Source: an uncultured Christensenellaceae bacterium (GTDB lineage: Bacteria > Bacillota > Clostridia > Christensenellales > Pumilibacteraceae). From it: a DNA stretch of 64,000 nt. Under the pieces are notes generated by a model that searched no databases, was not told where the DNA came from, and was given only the letters and a program-made list of their open reading frames with translations. The translations under genes were made by a program, and so were the position numbers. Below are positions 1 through 8,672 of the stretch, in pieces (position 1 is the stretch's first letter; every line of letters begins with the position of its first letter). The DNA is taken from positions 155,201-219,200 of the forward strand of contig CAJUKG010000002.1 in NCBI GenBank assembly GCA_910586925.1. Reading direction: 5' to 3'.

Positions 1-459
1 TTCGTCGGTTGGGTGAGCAAGTTCTCGAGTACCCCCGTTAAGAACTTCGTGATCTTTGCGGGCACCGCGACCGACCTCGAACTCACCGCGGTGTGGAAGG
101 AAACCGAAAGCGGCAGCGAGTTCGAAACGAAAGACGTTTTCTCGGTGACGTTCGCGCCCAACGGCGGCAGTGCCGTTGCGACGCAGTACGTAACGGAGGG
201 AAACAAGGCTGTAAAACCCGCCGATCCGACTTGGGAAGGCATGGTATTCGGCGGCTGGTATACGGATGCGGCATGCACCGAAGCGTTCGATTTCGATAAA
301 GCAATCGACGGCAATACCGTCGTGTATGCGAAATGGACGGCGTCGGACGGCGGTTGCAACGGCGTTATATCGTCGCGCTCCGCAGTCGCTATCGTAATCG
401 CGCTTCTTATCGTCGCGCTTCTCGTAACGGCAACCTTCAAGAAGCGTCAAAATAATTGA
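1..459 (+). CDS. Surface protein with InlB-type B-repeat, C-terminal part only
   Basis: This is the 3' end of a larger gene: the reading frame is open to base 1, and the first residues (FVGW) already look like the end of one Listeria-Bacteroides/InlB B-repeat. A second complete repeat follows, from about FSVTFAPNGG through FGGWYTD to VVYAKWT. The protein ends with a hydrophobic segment of about 20 residues (AVAIVIALLIVALLVTATF) followed by KKRQNN. This is a membrane anchor with positive-inside tail; I see no LPXTG sortase motif before it. The family is typical of secreted, surface-bound proteins of Gram-positive bacteria. Its function cannot be told from this fragment. A GTG at 13 is a possible internal start, but the truncated-gene reading is preferred. 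Confidence 0.75.
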   Translation, partial: FVGWVSKFSSTPVKNFVIFAGTATDLELTAVWKETESGSEFETKDVFSVTFAPNGGSAVATQYVTEGNKAVKPADPTWEGMVFGGWYTDAACTEAFDFDKAIDGNTVVYAKWTASDGGCNGVISSRSAVAIVIALLIVALLVTATFKKRQNN

Positions 460-484
460 CTTTAAGCGTGAGTGAAAGTAAAAT
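456..484 (+). promoter_or_regulatory. Sigma-A promoter of the pentose operon
   Basis: TTGACT at 456-461 and TAAAAT at 479-484 are separated by 17 bases. The -35 box overlaps the TGA stop of the preceding surface-protein gene. It lies just ahead of the transketolase start at 507, whose Shine-Dalgarno is AAGGAC at 493-498. I did not recognise a catabolite-responsive cre site. Confidence 0.6.
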
Positions 485-506
485 TTTTTCATAAGGACAA
501 CTCGAA

Positions 507-2489
507 TTGAACAACATTGCGAAAGACTTAATAAACAGTATCCGCGTTTTATCGGCGGAACAGGTGGAGGCGGCAAAGAGCGGGCACCCCGGTACTCCGC
601 TCGGAGCCGCGCCCGTTATGGCGACGCTTTTCGGCAAGGCGATGAAGATCGCGCCGCAAGTACCCGAATTTTTCGACAGAGATCGTTTTGTGTTGAGTTC
701 CGGGCACGCTTCGGCAATGCTTTACGCGACGCTTCGCTGTTGCGGGTACGACCTGAAAAAAGAGGATTTGGAAAAATTCAGGCAGGAAGGCAGTATCACG
801 CCCGGACATCCCGAATACGGCGTAACGCCGGGCGTGGACTGTTCGACCGGTCCGCTCGGACAGGGCGTGGCGAATGCCGTGGGAATGGCTGTCGCCGAGA
901 AAATACTTGCGGCACGGTTCAATAAACCCGATTGCGTTCTTGTCGACCACTACACATACGCGCTTTGCGGCGACGGCTGTATGCAAGAGGGTATAGAGAA
1001 CGAAGCGGCATCGCTCGCGGGTACGCTCAAGCTCGGCAAACTGATCGTATTTTACGACAGCAACGGCATTACTATCGAGGGCAGTACGGATATTGCGTTC
1101 ATCGAAAACGTCGCGGCGCGGCACTCCGCACTCGGTTGGCACGTGCAAACGGTGGAGAACGGCGAAGATACTGCGGCGATAGAACAAGCGGTGATAAACG
1201 CGAAAGCGGAATCCGAAAAACCGTCGCTCGTGATCGTAAAGAGCGTCATAGGTTACGGCTCGCCCAAAGCGGGAACGAGCGCGGTGCACGGCGCACCGCT
1301 CGGCAGTGACGGCATGGCGACTCTTAAGCGCAATCTCGGTTGGGATCTGCCGCCGTTCGAAATCCCCGAATCGGTAGAAAAATTCGCCGAGAACAAGCGG
1401 CTCGAGGGCAGAGGTTACGTAAGGGAGTGGAAGGACGCGCTCGAAGAAGCGGAACGGAAATATCCCGAGCTTTATAAAGAGTTTACTGCGTGGCTTGACG
1501 GCAGTTACCGTAAAGTCGCGGCGGGAAGCGACGAGCTTTATAAGTTTTCGGACGGCGATGCGGCGACGCGAAATCTTTGCGGCGAAGTGCTTAATACGGT
1601 CGCGCGGCTCGTTCCCGATCTATTCGGCGGCAGTGCCGATCTCGCTCCGTCCAACTGCACCGCTATAAAGGGCAGGGAGTATCACTCGAGCATTTCGCCC
1701 GAAAACCTCGCTATGCACTTCGGCGTGCGCGAACACGCGATGGCGGCGGTTTGTAACGGAGTCGCGCTTCACGGCGGACTTGTGCCGTTCTGTGCGACGT
1801 TCTTCGTTTTTTCAGATTATATGAAGTACGCCATGCGCATGTCCGCGCTGATGAAACTTCCCGTAACGTACATACTTTCGCACGACAGCATAGGCGTCGG
1901 CGAGGACGGTCCGACGCATCAACCGATAGAACAGCTCGCGGGACTGCGAGCCATGCCGAATATGTATGTATTCCGTCCGTGCGACGGCACGGAAACGGCG
2001 GCGGCATTCTCGCACGCGCTAACCGCAAACGCTCCGACGGCTATAGTTACGAGCAGACAGAAATTGCTTTGTCACAAGCTGTCCGACAAGAACGGCGCGT
2101 TAAAGGGCGGATATGTGCTCAAAGACTGTAAAGGCGTGCCCGACTGTATTCTCATGGCGAGCGGCAGCGAAGCGGGGCTTATTGTCCGCGCGGCGGAGAT
2201 TCTCGAAAAGCAGAAAGTGAAAGTGCGGCTCGTGTCAATGCCGTGTATGGACTTGTTCGCCGAACAGCCCGAAGATTACAGGCAAAGCGTACTGCCGAAC
2301 ACGGTACGTGCGCGCGTCGCCGTAGAGGCGGCAAGCTCTTTGAGCTGGGGCAGGTATGTCGGACTCGACGGGGCTTGCATCTGTTTGGATAACTTCGGCG
2401 AAAGCGCGCCCGCAGACAGACTGTTCGATAAGTACGGCTTCACCGTCGAAAACGTGGCGGCAACGGCTTTGAAAGTACTCAACAAATAA
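507..2489 (+). CDS. tkt: Transketolase
   Basis: Transketolase moves two-carbon ketol units between sugar phosphates in the non-oxidative pentose phosphate pathway. The 660-residue length is normal for the full-length enzyme. Visible signatures are SGHPGTPLGAAP near the N-terminus, the thiamine-diphosphate motif GDGCMQEGIENEA with a downstream N of DSNGIT, and the pyrimidine-domain HFGVREHAM containing the catalytic Glu. The start is TTG, supported by AAGGAC about eight bases upstream; no ATG fits the conserved N-terminus. It is the first gene of tkt-xylA-xylB-GH43, which gives it a job in processing xylulose 5-phosphate made by XylA and XylB. Identification is secure. Confidence 0.97.
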   Translation: MNNIAKDLINSIRVLSAEQVEAAKSGHPGTPLGAAPVMATLFGKAMKIAPQVPEFFDRDRFVLSSGHASAMLYATLRCCGYDLKKEDLEKFRQEGSITPGHPEYGVTPGVDCSTGPLGQGVANAVGMAVAEKILAARFNKPDCVLVDHYTYALCGDGCMQEGIENEAASLAGTLKLGKLIVFYDSNGITIEGSTDIAFIENVAARHSALGWHVQTVENGEDTAAIEQAVINAKAESEKPSLVIVKSVIGYGSPKAGTSAVHGAPLGSDGMATLKRNLGWDLPPFEIPESVEKFAENKRLEGRGYVREWKDALEEAERKYPELYKEFTAWLDGSYRKVAAGSDELYKFSDGDAATRNLCGEVLNTVARLVPDLFGGSADLAPSNCTAIKGREYHSSISPENLAMHFGVREHAMAAVCNGVALHGGLVPFCATFFVFSDYMKYAMRMSALMKLPVTYILSHDSIGVGEDGPTHQPIEQLAGLRAMPNMYVFRPCDGTETAAAFSHALTANAPTAIVTSRQKLLCHKLSDKNGALKGGYVLKDCKGVPDCILMASGSEAGLIVRAAEILEKQKVKVRLVSMPCMDLFAEQPEDYRQSVLPNTVRARVAVEAASSLSWGRYVGLDGACICLDNFGESAPADRLFDKYGFTVENVAATALKVLNK

Positions 2490-2515
2490 AATTTCAAAAT
2501 AAGAGGTATTATATC

Positions 2516-3832
2516 ATGACCGAAATATTCAAGGGTATTCCCGAAATCAAGTATGAGGGCGCGGACAGCAAAAATCCGCTTGCTTTCAAGTTCTACGATA
2601 AAGACCGAGTGGTTCTCGGCAAGACGATGCGCGAACATTTGCCGTTCGCCATGGCATGGTGGCACAATCTTTGCGCCGAAGGCGCGGATATGTTCGGACG
2701 CGGCACTGCGAATAAATCGTTCGGCAAAAAGGTCGGCACTATGGAGCACGCTAAAGCGAAAGTCGATGCGGGTTTCGAGTTTATGAAAAAACTCGGCATC
2801 GAGTATTTTTGCTGGCACGACGTCGATCTCGTTCCCGAAGCGGACGATATTAAGGAAACGGGCAAGCGTCTGGACGAGATAAGCGATTACATACTCGAAA
2901 AGATGAAAGGCACCGGCATCAAGTGTCTTTGGGGCACCGCCAACATGTTCGGCAATCCGCGGTTCATGAACGGCGCAGGCTCTACGAACAGTGCCGACGT
3001 GTACTGCTTCGCCGCCGCACAGGTAAAAAAGGCTCTCGATATTACCGTCAAGCTCGGCGGCAGAGGATACGTGTTCTGGGGCGGGCGCGAGGGGTATGAA
3101 ACCCTTCTCAATACCGACGTCAAGTTTGAGCAGGAGAACGTTGCGCGGCTCATGCGCATGGCGGTCGATTACGGCAGGTCCATAGGCTTCAAGGGCGATT
3201 TCTATATCGAGCCGAAGCCGAAGGAGCCGATGAAACATCAGTATGATTTCGATGCGGCGACGGCTATCGGATTCTTGAGATATTACGGACTTGACAAAGA
3301 TTTCAAAATGAATATCGAAGCCAACCATGCGACGCTCGCAGGGCATACTTTCGAGCACGACCTGCGCATTTCGGCTATGAACGGCATGCTCGGTTCTATC
3401 GACGCCAATCAGGGCGACTTCCTTTTGGGCTGGGATACCGACGAGTTCCCGTACGACGTGTATACGGCGACGAAAGCGATGCTCGAGATTTTGAAAGCGG
3501 GCGGGCTTCCCGGCGGCTTCAACTTCGACGCGAAAAACCGCAGACCGAGCTACACCGAAGAAGATATGTTCCTCGGGTATATCCTCGGCATGGATACGTT
3601 CGCGCTCGGGCTTCTCAATGCCGCGAAGATCATCGAGGACGGCAGGCTCGACGCGTTCGTGAAAGAGCGTTACTCGTCGTTCGACGGCGCGATCGGAAAG
3701 AAGATAACGAGCGGCAAAGCGACGCTCGCAGAGCTTGCGGCGTACGCCGAAAAAATGGGCAAACCCGAACTTCCCGGCTCGGGCAAACAGGAATACCTCG
3801 AACAGCTCATCAACCAAATACTTTTCAAATAA
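2516..3832 (+). CDS. xylA: Xylose isomerase
   Basis: XylA converts D-xylose to D-xylulose in the cytosol using two divalent metal ions. The 438-residue length fits the class II enzymes of Firmicutes and Bacteroidetes. Seen signatures are CWHDVDLVPE (family signature 1 with its catalytic His; Trp replaces the commoner Phe), the VFWGGREGYET block, EPKPKEPMKHQYD and the metal-binding NIEANHATLAGH. Spacing from tkt is 26 bases and to xylB one base, so the three are almost certainly one transcript. The Shine-Dalgarno AAGAGGT at 2499-2507 decides the start. Confidence 0.98.
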   Translation: MTEIFKGIPEIKYEGADSKNPLAFKFYDKDRVVLGKTMREHLPFAMAWWHNLCAEGADMFGRGTANKSFGKKVGTMEHAKAKVDAGFEFMKKLGIEYFCWHDVDLVPEADDIKETGKRLDEISDYILEKMKGTGIKCLWGTANMFGNPRFMNGAGSTNSADVYCFAAAQVKKALDITVKLGGRGYVFWGGREGYETLLNTDVKFEQENVARLMRMAVDYGRSIGFKGDFYIEPKPKEPMKHQYDFDAATAIGFLRYYGLDKDFKMNIEANHATLAGHTFEHDLRISAMNGMLGSIDANQGDFLLGWDTDEFPYDVYTATKAMLEILKAGGLPGGFNFDAKNRRPSYTEEDMFLGYILGMDTFALGLLNAAKIIEDGRLDAFVKERYSSFDGAIGKKITSGKATLAELAAYAEKMGKPELPGSGKQEYLEQLINQILFK

Positions 3833-3833
3833 T

Positions 3834-5309
3834 ATGAATACATATATCGGCATCGACCTCGGCACTTCTTCGGTAAAGCTGTTGTTGCTTTCCGAAGAAG
3901 GGCGAATACTGTCGCGAGCGACGGCGGAATATCCCATAGCTTACCCGAAAAGCGGGTGGAGCGAACAGAACCCCGAAGATTGGTATATCGGGGTAGTCAA
4001 AGGCATTAAAAAACTGTTGCTCGGTCAAGACAAATCGCTCGTGAAAGGGATTTCGCTCGGCGGACAAATGCACGGGCTTGTCATTCTCGACAAAAACGAT
4101 AACGTTATTCGTCCGTGCATACTTTGGAATGACGGCAGAACGCAAAAGCAAACGGACTATCTCAACAACGTCGTCGGCAGGGAAAAACTTTCACGGTATA
4201 CCGCGAACATAGCGTTCGCGGGGTTTACCGCACCCAAAATTCTGTGGGTGCGGGAAAACGAGCCGAAGAACTTTGCCGAGATCGAAAAAATAATGTTGCC
4301 CAAAGATTACATTGTGTACAGGCTTTGCGGCGCGTTTTCCACCGATTATTCGGATGCGAGCGGCATGCTCCTTCTCGACGTCGAAAACAGGCGGTGGAGC
4401 AAGGAAATGTGCGATATTTGCGGCGTCTCGGCGGCGCAGCTTCCCGCGCTTCACGAAAGTTACGAAGCGGTGGGAACGGTAAAAGACGATATAGCGGCTG
4501 AATTCGGATTGCCGCACGGCGTCGTCGTTTGTGCGGGCGCGGGGGATAATGCCGCCGCGGCTGTCGGCACGGGCACGGTCGCGCCCGGAAACTGCAATAT
4601 TTCGCTCGGCACGAGCGGCACGATATTCATAGTCGGCAACGGGTTCTCCGCGGATAAAAACAACGCGTTGCACAGTTTTTGCCATGCGAACGGCGGGTAT
4701 CATCTCATGGGGTGTTTGCTGTCGGCGGCGAGTTGCAACGGTTGGTGGTCGGACAGTATTCTTAACTCGTGCGATTATGCGAAAGAGCAGGAAAACCTCG
4801 ACAGTCTTATGGGCAAGAACAAGACGTTTTTCCTGCCTTACCTCATGGGCGAGCGCAGTCCGCACAACGACGTGAATGCCCGTGCGGCTTTTATAGGCAT
4901 GCGTCCCGATACGACGCGCGGAGAAATGACGCTCGCCGTACTCGAGGGTGTTGCGTTCGCGCTCAAAGACTGCGCGGAGGTCGCGCGGTCGAACGGCATA
5001 GAGATCGCATCCACGCGCATTTGCGGCGGGGGTGCGCGAAGTAAACTTTGGCGAAAAATTATCGCGAATGTATTGAATATTCCCGTGGAAAGTCCTATAA
5101 TAGAAGAAGGACCCGCATACGGCGCGGCGATGCTCGCCATGGTAGGCGCGGGCGAGTACGAGTCCGTGCAGGCGGTTTCGGACGCGCTCATAAAAATCAG
5201 CGAAACGGTATTGCCGAAAGCGGACATAGTAAAGCATTACGAAAAGCGTTACGATACGTTCAAAGTTTTGTACCCGTCGTTGAAAGCCGCGTTCGCGAAA
5301 TTCGATTGA
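3834..5309 (+). CDS. xylB: Xylulokinase (FGGY family)
   Basis: XylB phosphorylates D-xylulose to D-xylulose 5-phosphate, which transketolase then uses. The product of 491 residues has the FGGY/ASKHA kinase layout: IGIDLGTSSVK phosphate-binding loop at the N-terminus, GQMHGLV and WNDGRT in the substrate half, then SLGTSGTIF and GGGARS in the C-terminal nucleotide half. The reading frame extends upstream into xylA, but the ATG at 3834, one base after the xylA stop, begins the conserved MNTYIGIDLG. The lack of spacing suggests translational coupling with xylA. Family members can act on other ketoses; adjacency to xylA makes xylulose the best substrate. Confidence 0.96.
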   Translation: MNTYIGIDLGTSSVKLLLLSEEGRILSRATAEYPIAYPKSGWSEQNPEDWYIGVVKGIKKLLLGQDKSLVKGISLGGQMHGLVILDKNDNVIRPCILWNDGRTQKQTDYLNNVVGREKLSRYTANIAFAGFTAPKILWVRENEPKNFAEIEKIMLPKDYIVYRLCGAFSTDYSDASGMLLLDVENRRWSKEMCDICGVSAAQLPALHESYEAVGTVKDDIAAEFGLPHGVVVCAGAGDNAAAAVGTGTVAPGNCNISLGTSGTIFIVGNGFSADKNNALHSFCHANGGYHLMGCLLSAASCNGWWSDSILNSCDYAKEQENLDSLMGKNKTFFLPYLMGERSPHNDVNARAAFIGMRPDTTRGEMTLAVLEGVAFALKDCAEVARSNGIEIASTRICGGGARSKLWRKIIANVLNIPVESPIIEEGPAYGAAMLAMVGAGEYESVQAVSDALIKISETVLPKADIVKHYEKRYDTFKVLYPSLKAAFAKFD

Positions 5310-5324
5310 CGGACAGGAATTATC

Positions 5325-6749
5325 ATGAAGAAACAAGTATTCAATCCGTATTTACCGAGCTACGAATATATACCCGACGGCGAACCGCATGTGTTCGGCG
5401 ACCGCGTGTACGTTTACGGCAGTCACGACAAGTTCGACGGCAAGACGTTTTGCATGAACGATTACGTCGCTTGGTCCGCGCCCGCGGACGACCTTTCCGA
5501 TTGGCGATACGAAGGCGTCATTTGGAAAAAGACCGGCGATCCGCACTATAAAGGTCGCGGCAGTATGTACGCGCCCGACGTGTGCCTCGCGCCCGACGGC
5601 AGGTATTATCTGTATTACGGATTTTCGCCGTCGGTCACGCGTAAAAGCTGGGCGATCCGTTGCGCCGTTTCGGACAGTCCGAGAGGACCGTTCGAGTATC
5701 ACGGAGAAGTGGACCTTTTGCCGTACAGCAAAGAATACATGCCGTTCGATCCCGCGGTGTACGTCGAGAACGGCAGGGTGTGGCTGTATTACGGCTCGGC
5801 ACTGTTCTTTCCCGTTTTCGGCGTGTCGAAGAACAGGTTGAAAGGCGGCGCGGTAGTGGAATTGGATCCCGCAGATATGCTAACCGTTATCGCCGGACCG
5901 AAAACCACGGTATCGGGAAGCAGAAACTCGGAGTACGGCGAACACGCGTTTTTCGAGGCGTCGTCGATGCGCAAGATAGGCGATAAATACTACTTCGTGT
6001 ATTCGTCGCTGATAGGGCACGAGCTTTGCTATGCGATAGGCGACAGACCGGACGGACCGTTCGAGAAAGGCGGCACGATCGTCAGTATCGGCGATATCGG
6101 GCTGGGACGGCACAAAGACGTAAAGACGGCGAGCAACTATACGGGCAATACGCACGGCGGTATTCTTTCGGTCGGCGATAAGCATTATATATTCTACCAC
6201 AGGCAGACGAACAGGCACTGTTTTTCACGCCAGACAAGCGCGGAGCAAATAACGATACAGCCCGACGGACATATAAAACAGGTCGAAGTTACGAGCTGCG
6301 GATTGAACGGCGGACCGCTCGAGGGTAAAGGCAAATACGAAGCGCGCATAGCGTGCAATCTGTTCTCGAAAAACGGCGGACGGTTTCACGGCAGTATTTT
6401 CAAATCCCCGAAAGGTGCGCACCCGTATTTTACGCAGAGCGGAAAGGATAGGGAGAACGAACCCGATCAGTATATAGCGAACTTTACGGGCGGCGCGACG
6501 GCGGGATTCAAGTATTTCGATATACGCGAGCTTAAGCGCGTGGGCGTAACGGTAAAAGGCAATGCGAAAGGCAAAATGACGGTGCGTACTTCGCTCGACG
6601 GCGCGCCGATCGCGGAGATAAAAATAATCGCGGGAAAAGAATACAAAACGTTCTTTGCCGATTGCGAGTGCGACGACGGCGTACTGCCGCTGTATTTCAC
6701 ATTCGACGGCAATGGCAGATGCGATTTTTCGGCGATCGTTTTGGAATGA
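5325..6749 (+). CDS. Glycoside hydrolase family 43 (arabinofuranosidase/xylosidase-like)
   Basis: This 474-residue protein has the five-bladed beta-propeller pattern of GH43. Likely acid residues are in YIPDGEPHVFGDRVYVYG (base), MPFDPAVYVENG (pKa-tuning Asp) and FFEASSMRKIGDKYYFVY (acid Glu). The C-terminal 130 residues, from about LFSKNGGRFHG, look like a CBM6-type beta-sandwich or similar accessory module. There is no signal peptide, so it should act on imported oligosaccharides in the cytosol. Being last in tkt-xylA-xylB, with 15 bases between genes, it probably trims xylo- or arabinoxylo-oligosaccharides to pentoses. Exact specificity (beta-xylosidase against alpha-arabinofuranosidase) cannot be fixed from sequence. 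Confidence 0.88.
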   Translation: MKKQVFNPYLPSYEYIPDGEPHVFGDRVYVYGSHDKFDGKTFCMNDYVAWSAPADDLSDWRYEGVIWKKTGDPHYKGRGSMYAPDVCLAPDGRYYLYYGFSPSVTRKSWAIRCAVSDSPRGPFEYHGEVDLLPYSKEYMPFDPAVYVENGRVWLYYGSALFFPVFGVSKNRLKGGAVVELDPADMLTVIAGPKTTVSGSRNSEYGEHAFFEASSMRKIGDKYYFVYSSLIGHELCYAIGDRPDGPFEKGGTIVSIGDIGLGRHKDVKTASNYTGNTHGGILSVGDKHYIFYHRQTNRHCFSRQTSAEQITIQPDGHIKQVEVTSCGLNGGPLEGKGKYEARIACNLFSKNGGRFHGSIFKSPKGAHPYFTQSGKDRENEPDQYIANFTGGATAGFKYFDIRELKRVGVTVKGNAKGKMTVRTSLDGAPIAEIKIIAGKEYKTFFADCECDDGVLPLYFTFDGNGRCDFSAIVLE

Positions 6750-6755
6750 CGGAAT

Positions 6756-7292
6756 TTATCGGTCGATAAAATCCGCCCATTTTAGGTCGGTTTTTTCCGA
6801 TTGCTTTTGCCAAAACAGCAATCTGTCTATATAGAAATTTATTCTTTGCTCGACTGCTTCTCGGAACTCGTTCATTCCGATTCTTCGGACGATGGCGGTC
6901 AATTCGTAAATAGGGTAGCCTGGTGCGTGCGTTCGTGTATGAACTACCGAGCACGCTTGACCGATCGCATGGCATAGCGCAATATCCGAAATATCGGTTA
7001 TTTCTTTTGCCATGGCGTGACAATCCAATATGGCTTTTTTCGCGACGGGCATTTTAACTTCGCCGCTCGCCCAGAGTTTGGACAAGTTTAACGCGTTCGT
7101 CGGTCTGTTGTCGTACGGATAATTTTTGATTAAATCTTGCACCGATCTTTCCGCAAGCTCGAACGCCCACATGACCAGTGTTTTGTGCGATTGGTTTTCG
7201 ATACATGCAATAAGATCGGCAAAACATTCGTCGCTCGGATAGAATAAAACTTTTCTTCCTGCGTTTGCTCGCTGCGTCACCGTTTCATACAT
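6756..7292 (-). CDS. Imm-5-like putative immunity protein
   Basis: The 178-residue protein is mostly helical. It carries a pattern I associate with the Imm-5-like domain found in putative polymorphic-toxin immunity proteins: DNRPTNALNLSKLWASGEV, followed by AKKAILDCHAMAKE and a His-rich helix with ACSVVHTRTHAPGYPIYE. That association is from memory of the family, not a search. No toxin, secretion or export gene lies beside it; neighbours are the convergent GH43 gene and a tRNA. It has its own promoter (7340-7368) and GGAG ahead of ATG. It could equally be a general small-molecule or metal-binding helical protein; the biochemical role is unknown. Confidence 0.55.
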   Translation of the reverse strand: MYETVTQRANAGRKVLFYPSDECFADLIACIENQSHKTLVMWAFELAERSVQDLIKNYPYDNRPTNALNLSKLWASGEVKMPVAKKAILDCHAMAKEITDISDIALCHAIGQACSVVHTRTHAPGYPIYELTAIVRRIGMNEFREAVEQRINFYIDRLLFWQKQSEKTDLKWADFIDR

Positions 7293-7339
7293 AACTATTT
7301 CTCCGATAAATACTTTTGTCGCGATATTCGAGTGCTTAT

Positions 7340-7368
7340 ATTATAGCATAAATAGTATGCGGTTTCAA
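7340..7368 (-). promoter_or_regulatory. Sigma-A promoter for the Imm-5-like gene
   Basis: On the minus strand TTGAAA (7368-7363) and TATAAT (7345-7340) are 17 bases apart. The predicted start of transcription lies about 40 bases before the ATG at 7292. Confidence 0.65.
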
Positions 7369-7455
7369 GCATGCGACGCGGACATTATCGACATAAATAA
7401 ACGCATAAAGAAAAATGTCCTAAACGGACTTGATTTGTTCGGTAATCATGTCACG

Positions 7456-7478
7456 AAAAAAGCACCGACACGCGGTGC
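7456..7478 (-). terminator. Intrinsic terminator after tRNA-Val
   Basis: On the minus strand GCACCG pairs with CGGTGC around a five-base loop, followed directly by six T. It sits about ten bases beyond the tRNA 3' CCA. Confidence 0.75.
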
Positions 7479-7486
7479 GTTTTTCA

Positions 7487-7562
7487 TGGTGGGCAATGAG
7501 GGACTCGAACCCCCGACTTTCTCCACGTCAAGAAGACACTCTCCCAGCTGAGTTAATTGCCC
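7487..7562 (-). tRNA. tRNA-Val (anticodon GAC)
   Basis: The reverse strand folds into a full cloverleaf of 76 bases with encoded CCA. The acceptor GGGCAAT pairs with ATTGCCC, the discriminator is A, the anticodon stem is TCTTC/GGAGA around the loop TTGACGT (anticodon GAC, valine), and the T-loop is TTCGAGT. A promoter lies immediately upstream and a terminator downstream, so it is a single-gene transcript. Confidence 0.93.
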
Positions 7563-7581
7563 GAAAACATTCAGCTTTATA

Positions 7582-7610
7582 AGTGTAGTATATTTTGCGG
7601 TTTTTGTCAA
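7582..7610 (-). promoter_or_regulatory. Sigma-A promoter of tRNA-Val
   Basis: On the minus strand a perfect TTGACA (7610-7605) and TACACT (7587-7582) are separated by 17 bases. The predicted start is about 13 bases ahead of the mature tRNA 5' end. Confidence 0.7.
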
Positions 7611-7619
7611 GCGGTTTGC

Positions 7620-7648
7620 TTGTATTTTTTTTATTTATATGTTAAAAT
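7620..7648 (+). promoter_or_regulatory. Possible promoter of dtd-queH-uvrC-hprK
   Basis: TTGTAT (7620-7625) and TAAAAT (7643-7648) are 17 bases apart in a T-rich stretch. The predicted transcription start falls at or next to the dtd ATG (7655), and no Shine-Dalgarno is visible, so the first gene may be translated from a leaderless or nearly leaderless message. The match is moderate. Confidence 0.4.
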
Positions 7649-7654
7649 ATCGGT

Positions 7655-8104
7655 ATGAAGGCTGTTATTCAACGTGTGGCGCGCGCCGCGCTTTCGGTTT
7701 CGGGTGAGGCGGTCGCGGAAATCGGGCGAGGACTTGTCGTTTATGTCGGCGTCGAGCAAGGCGATTGCGAAGCGGATATTTCCGCGTTCTGCAAAAAGCT
7801 CGTTGCAATGCGCATTTTTTCGGACGATAACGGCAAGATGAACCTGTCCGTTTGCGACGTCGGCGGCGAAATACTTCTCGTTTCAAACTTTACTTTGTGC
7901 GCCGATATTTCGCACGGCAACCGCCCGAGTTTCTCTTTGGCGATGCGTCCCGCTTCCGCGGCGAGCGACATGTTCGATTATTGTGTCGCCGCTACGCGCA
8001 CGCTTATGGGCGAGAACGGTGCGGACAGAGTGAAATGCGGGATATTCGGCGCGGATATGCTTATAGATCAAGCCAACGACGGACCTGTTACCATTATTTA
8101 CTGA
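7655..8104 (+). CDS. dtd: D-aminoacyl-tRNA deacylase
   Basis: Dtd hydrolyses D-amino acids (and glycine mischarged on tRNA-Ala) from tRNA, acting as a chiral proofreading step in the cytosol. The 149-residue length is exact for the family. It opens with MKAVIQRVARAALSV and has the SNFTLCADISHGNRPSF block and the C-terminal VKCGIFGADM of the substrate site, where a Gly-cisPro type motif (here GPVT) is expected. No strong Shine-Dalgarno precedes the ATG. The next gene starts two bases after its stop, so it heads the dtd-queH-uvrC-hprK operon. Confidence 0.95.
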   Translation: MKAVIQRVARAALSVSGEAVAEIGRGLVVYVGVEQGDCEADISAFCKKLVAMRIFSDDNGKMNLSVCDVGGEILLVSNFTLCADISHGNRPSFSLAMRPASAASDMFDYCVAATRTLMGENGADRVKCGIFGADMLIDQANDGPVTIIY

Positions 8105-8105
8105 C

Positions 8106-8672
8106 ATGCTTTACGACGGTGACATAAAAGACAAAAGAATATTACTGCACGCCTGTTGCGGACCGTGCAGTCTGGGTGCGATCGAACCGCTGCTTTCCGA
8201 CGGGGCGGATTTGACGCTGTTCTTTTATAATCCGTGCATTATCAACGGCGAGTTTGAAAAGCGTCTTGCCGCATTGCGATCCGTCGCTTCGCATTACAAA
8301 CTTCCGCTCGTCGTACCCGAACACGACTATTCGGCGTATCTGGCTTACGCGAAGCCGCACGCCTCGCTTCCCGAGGGCGGGGACAGGTGCCGTTTGTGTT
8401 TTACGGACAGACTGTGCGTATCTGCGGAGTATGCCGCGGAACACGGTTTCGATATGTACACGACGACGCTCACCGTAAGTCCGCATAAGAACAGCAAACT
8501 GATATTTTCGATAGCGGGCGGCTTCGATTTCGGTGCACCGTTTTTGCCGCGCGATTTCAAGAAGCGCGACGGGTATCTTCTTTCGTGCCGACGGGCGAAA
8601 GAACTTGACATATACAGGCAGAAATTTTGCGGGTGCGAGTTCTCGCTTACCGCGTCGGGCGGTGACGCATGA
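8106..8672 (+). CDS. queH: Epoxyqueuosine reductase, QueH type
   Basis: QueH performs the last step of queuosine synthesis, reducing epoxyqueuosine in tRNA to queuosine, and replaces the unrelated cobalamin-dependent QueG. The 188-residue protein matches the DUF208/QueH pattern: HACCGPCS near the N-terminus, FYNPCIING, then DRCRLCFTDRL and the late RQKFCGCEFS, giving the paired cysteines for iron-sulfur and metal binding. Its last four bases overlap the uvrC start (ATGA), so the two are translationally coupled. QueA and Tgt of the same pathway are encoded at 58425 and 59652. Confidence 0.92.
   Translation: MLYDGDIKDKRILLHACCGPCSLGAIEPLLSDGADLTLFFYNPCIINGEFEKRLAALRSVASHYKLPLVVPEHDYSAYLAYAKPHASLPEGGDRCRLCFTDRLCVSAEYAAEHGFDMYTTTLTVSPHKNSKLIFSIAGGFDFGAPFLPRDFKKRDGYLLSCRRAKELDIYRQKFCGCEFSLTASGGDA

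Noticed and set aside
2276..3937. 553-codon open frame opposite xylA
   Set aside because: It is antisense to the well-supported tkt/xylA genes and shows no domain; it reflects the absence of stop codons in GC-biased antisense frames.
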